DNA from: Bradyrhizobium sp. CB82
GTDB taxonomy: Bacteria > Pseudomonadota > Alphaproteobacteria > Rhizobiales > Xanthobacteraceae
Length of the DNA: 64,000 nucleotides
NCBI RefSeq assembly: GCF_029714405.1
Contig: NZ_CP121650.1
Span: 3,849,001 to 3,913,000 of the forward strand
Direction of reading: 5' to 3'
The notes under the pieces were generated by a model that had not been told where the DNA came from, did not search any database, and saw only the letters and a program-made list of their open reading frames with translations. The translations under genes were made by a program, and so were the position numbers. Numbering within the stretch: the first letter of the stretch is position 1; every line of letters begins with the position of its first letter. This document shows positions 61,891 to 64,000 of this stretch, one piece after another.

Positions 61891-63078
61891 CTATGACGAG
61901 CGGTTGAGGAAGATCGGCAGCCCCCGCTTGTTGGCGTAAATGGGCCGGTAGCGCTCCGTGTTGTAGGTGCTTGCGACGTCCAATTTGCGCGGGCCGAGCT
62001 TGGCGTCAGGGATGGGCACCAGGTCGTAGCGGCCCTCGACCAGCGCCGACATGAGGCCGGTCTTGCCTTGCAACATGGCATCGTAGGCCATGTTGCCGAA
62101 AGTCAGGGCCACAAGCTTGTCGATGAAGTCCGGATCGCCCGATCGCAGGTCGTAGGTGAGATCGGAGGTGATCGTCTCCTCGCCGGTGCGCCGCTTAATC
62201 TCGTCGGCGAGCGATTCCGCCACGTTGGCCTTCTTGCGGTGACCGTAGGGGTCAGCCTCGCCGTATTCCTGCAGCTTGTAACCTTCCCACTGAGCCCCCT
62301 CGCTGAGCACGATCAGCGCGTAATTGCTCGGATTGGCGCGCTTGTCCTCGATGAGCAAACGGATCAGCTTGTCGAGGTCGACCTTATACTCCGGTATGAC
62401 GCATCGTATCGAGGTTGCATACGCGGTGTAGAGTGCGGTGAATCCGGCATCGCGGCCAAAGACGCGGAAAATGCCAATTCGCTCATGCGAGCCGACGGTG
62501 GTGCGCTGCCGCTGGATGGCATCGCTGGCGCGGGTGATCGCGGTCGAGAAGCCGATGCAGTACTCGGTGTTGCGGACGTCGTTGTCCATCGTCTTCGGGA
62601 TGGCGATGATCTTGACGCCGAGTTCGTTGAGCTTGGCGGCATAGCTGAGCGTGTCGTCGCCGCCGATGGCGATCAGGTGTTCGAGGCCAAGTCCCGAAAG
62701 GTTCGCCAGCACCCGGCTGGTGAGGTCCCATGTCTTTGTCGCGATGCCGCCCTTGGTGCTCAGCGAGACCGGAACATCATTGCCGCTGACATGTTCGGGC
62801 AGCTTTTTTATCTTGGAGGGATTGACGCGGCTCGAGTGCAGCACGGTGCCGCCGCGCCGGTCGATGGTGCGCGTGTTTTCACGATTCAGCGGGATGACGT
62901 AATGGGACCTGCTGTTTGGGTCGTCGAGGTTCAGGTGCGTGAGGGCCTCCCAACCACGGCGCAGACCGACAACCTCGATGTCGTCCTCGCTGCCCCGATA
63001 AGTCACGCTCTTGATGACTGCATTGAGGCCGGCGACGTCGCCGCCGCCGGTGAGAATGCCGATGCGCTTTTTTGCCAT
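61891..63078 (-). CDS. 6-phosphofructokinase, PPi-dependent type
   Basis: A 395-residue phosphofructokinase that phosphorylates fructose 6-phosphate. The start RIGILTGGGDVAGLNAVIKS is the family signature. The phosphoryl-donor loop reads IGGDDTL, and the next site is PKTMDND. Asp in GGDD together with Lys in PKT marks PPi-using enzymes; ATP enzymes usually have GGDGS. A PPi enzyme is reversible. ATG 63078 follows GGGAGG; a GTG at 63084 is less likely. It lies downstream of a class V FBPase on the same strand. Confidence 0.88.
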   Translation of the reverse strand: MAKKRIGILTGGGDVAGLNAVIKSVTYRGSEDDIEVVGLRRGWEALTHLNLDDPNSRSHYVIPLNRENTRTIDRRGGTVLHSSRVNPSKIKKLPEHVSGNDVPVSLSTKGGIATKTWDLTSRVLANLSGLGLEHLIAIGGDDTLSYAAKLNELGVKIIAIPKTMDNDVRNTEYCIGFSTAITRASDAIQRQRTTVGSHERIGIFRVFGRDAGFTALYTAYATSIRCVIPEYKVDLDKLIRLLIEDKRANPSNYALIVLSEGAQWEGYKLQEYGEADPYGHRKKANVAESLADEIKRRTGEETITSDLTYDLRSGDPDFIDKLVALTFGNMAYDAMLQGKTGLMSALVEGRYDLVPIPDAKLGPRKLDVASTYNTERYRPIYANKRGLPIFLNRSS

Positions 63079-63143
63079 ACCCACCTCCCGGATCGGGATA
63101 TCGCAGTCGTGCCCGTGACTGTCGCTCCAGCCTTCGGCGGTCG

Positions 63144-64000
63144 CTACTCGGCCGCTTCCGGCTTTCGGTCGTCGCGCAGTCGAAAACGCTTCAGCAGTCC
63201 GGACACGGTGTCGCGGAAGCCGCCATATTCCAGTTCGGAATAGGGTAGCATAGCGGCGCCAGACCAGCCTTGGCTGCGCATCTCGATGGCTTTGCGCTGG
63301 GCGCGCCGGCGGACTTCATCCCACGCCGGGTTGTCGAAGAAATCGGTGTAGGACTCGGCAAAGCGGCCTTCCTTGTCGATCGAGAAGCCGACGCAAGAAA
63401 CGATCGGCAGGCAGTACATGCCGGTAACGGGCGTGTTGAGTGGCACCGGCATGAGCGGCATCACATGCGAGCCGCGTGCATCGCCGCCAACGAAGTGTGC
63501 CTTGGCGAACGGTGAGACAATTTCCTCAGGAGCAGGAAAAATCCCCTGGTTCCTGACGATCGCGACTGGATCATCCTTGCCGGTGTACTTGCCGGCGATC
63601 GCGTGGAGGCGCTGTGCCGAAACGGCGACGACGACCTCTCCATGGGTTCGAGAAATGATGCGATCGATACCGAAGCGCTCATTGTCGCGAAGCAGAGCGG
63701 CAATGTGGTAGCTGTCGGCGGGCGCGTCGAGCTCGAGCAGGCTGTCGCCGGCCGTGTTGTCCATGTCGATGACATGGAAACGGAATCCCTTGATCATCGG
63801 AGGCAGCATCAGCCCGGCGCAGTACATGGGGTCGGCGAAGGCGAGATAGAGCGGCAGGTTGTAGGCGCCGGGGCCGCATTTGTCGGCCGCGAACACCATG
63901 AAAGACTCCGCGGGGCGCACGCCGGAAAGGCTGTGGTCGAAGCTGAGCTCGGCGACGCCCGGCCCGGCGCCGCGAATGTTACCGGAAGGCGCGTCGGCGA
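63144..64000 (-). CDS. Class V fructose-1,6-bisphosphatase, 3' part
   Basis: The reading frame enters from the right edge of the window and stops at 63144, giving about 285 residues. Blocks such as GAGPGVAELSF, DKCGPGAYNLPLYLAFADP and VIDMDNTAGD match the FBPase class V (archaeal-type bifunctional aldolase/phosphatase) family. It removes the 1-phosphate from fructose 1,6-bisphosphate in gluconeogenesis and may also have aldolase activity. The 5' end is outside the window. It is 65 bases upstream of the PPi-phosphofructokinase gene. Confidence 0.86.
   Translation of the reverse strand, partial: ADAPSGNIRGAGPGVAELSFDHSLSGVRPAESFMVFAADKCGPGAYNLPLYLAFADPMYCAGLMLPPMIKGFRFHVIDMDNTAGDSLLELDAPADSYHIAALLRDNERFGIDRIISRTHGEVVVAVSAQRLHAIAGKYTGKDDPVAIVRNQGIFPAPEEIVSPFAKAHFVGGDARGSHVMPLMPVPLNTPVTGMYCLPIVSCVGFSIDKEGRFAESYTDFFDNPAWDEVRRRAQRKAIEMRSQGWSGAAMLPYSELEYGGFRDTVSGLLKRFRLRDDRKPEAAE

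Noticed and set aside
1..64000. CRISPR arrays, tRNA/rRNA genes, insertion sequences
   Set aside because: Reading both strands, no regularly spaced repeats with spacers, no tRNA-like cloverleaf and no transposase or integrase protein was noticed; covariance and profile searches were not possible here.

Overview
The window reads as chromosomal DNA of a high-GC alphaproteobacterium, most likely Bradyrhizobium or a close relative. This is an inference from protein style: rhizobial inositol genes with an RpiR-type regulator, a DctA/DctB/DctD-like set, class I PHA synthase, a cyanide-insensitive-type cytochrome bd relic, PPi-type phosphofructokinase, and short Bradyrhizobium-like palindromic repeats. 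No rRNA, tRNA, CRISPR array, transposase or integrase was seen. Most of the window is accessory catabolism packed in operons.

Region A (1-5.5 kb) is an amino-sugar operon: the 3' part of a MurQ-type etherase, a four-gene ABC sugar importer and a histidine phosphatase. Region B (5.5-23.3 kb) is a C4-dicarboxylate module. It holds a homodimeric-type pyruvate dehydrogenase (aceE, two-lipoyl aceF, lipoyl-bearing lpd), a DctA symporter, malic enzyme, type II NADH dehydrogenase, a DctB/DctD-like pair and PHA synthase. It could turn imported malate into pyruvate, acetyl-CoA, reducing power and polyhydroxybutyrate. It is eroding: phaA, phaB, cydA and cydB survive only as deletion relics. A candidate sigma-54 promoter lies before aceE, which fits the linked NtrC-family regulator.

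Region C (23.3-26.2 kb) holds small genes (OsmC, DUF1330, SnoaL-like), two broken genes (a cupin and an ECF sigma factor) and one copy of an 84-bp repeat. Region D (26.2-38.8 kb) is an inositol or related polyol system: iolD, iolE, four Gfo/Idh/MocA dehydrogenases, an SDR, an RpiR regulator and a ribose/inositol-type ABC importer. A shared motif, GCAATA-N4-TTGC, lies before three of its transcription units.

Region E (38.8-61.0 kb) is an aromatic-acid catabolic island with two related halves. The first (38.8-46.3 kb) looks like a CoA-dependent salicylate-to-gentisate route: CoA ligase, flavin hydroxylase, thioesterase, gentisate dioxygenase, fumarylpyruvate hydrolase, AAHS transporter and IclR regulator. 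The second (46.5-61.0 kb) has a Rieske oxygenase with reductase, a second CoA ligase, an SDR, two MarR regulators, an indolepyruvate:ferredoxin-oxidoreductase-like pair, a nitrilase, a second gentisate-dioxygenase-like bicupin, a second FAH hydrolase, a frameshifted thioesterase and an EthD-like protein. Its content suggests breakdown of an indolic or aryl-2-oxo acid such as the auxin indole-3-acetate, feeding a CoA/gentisate-like lower pathway. That assignment is an inference.

Region F (61.0-64.0 kb) begins with the second copy of the 84-bp repeat, inverted relative to the first. It then has a small secreted Ser/Thr/Gln-rich protein, a PPi-type phosphofructokinase and a class V fructose-1,6-bisphosphatase cut by the window edge.
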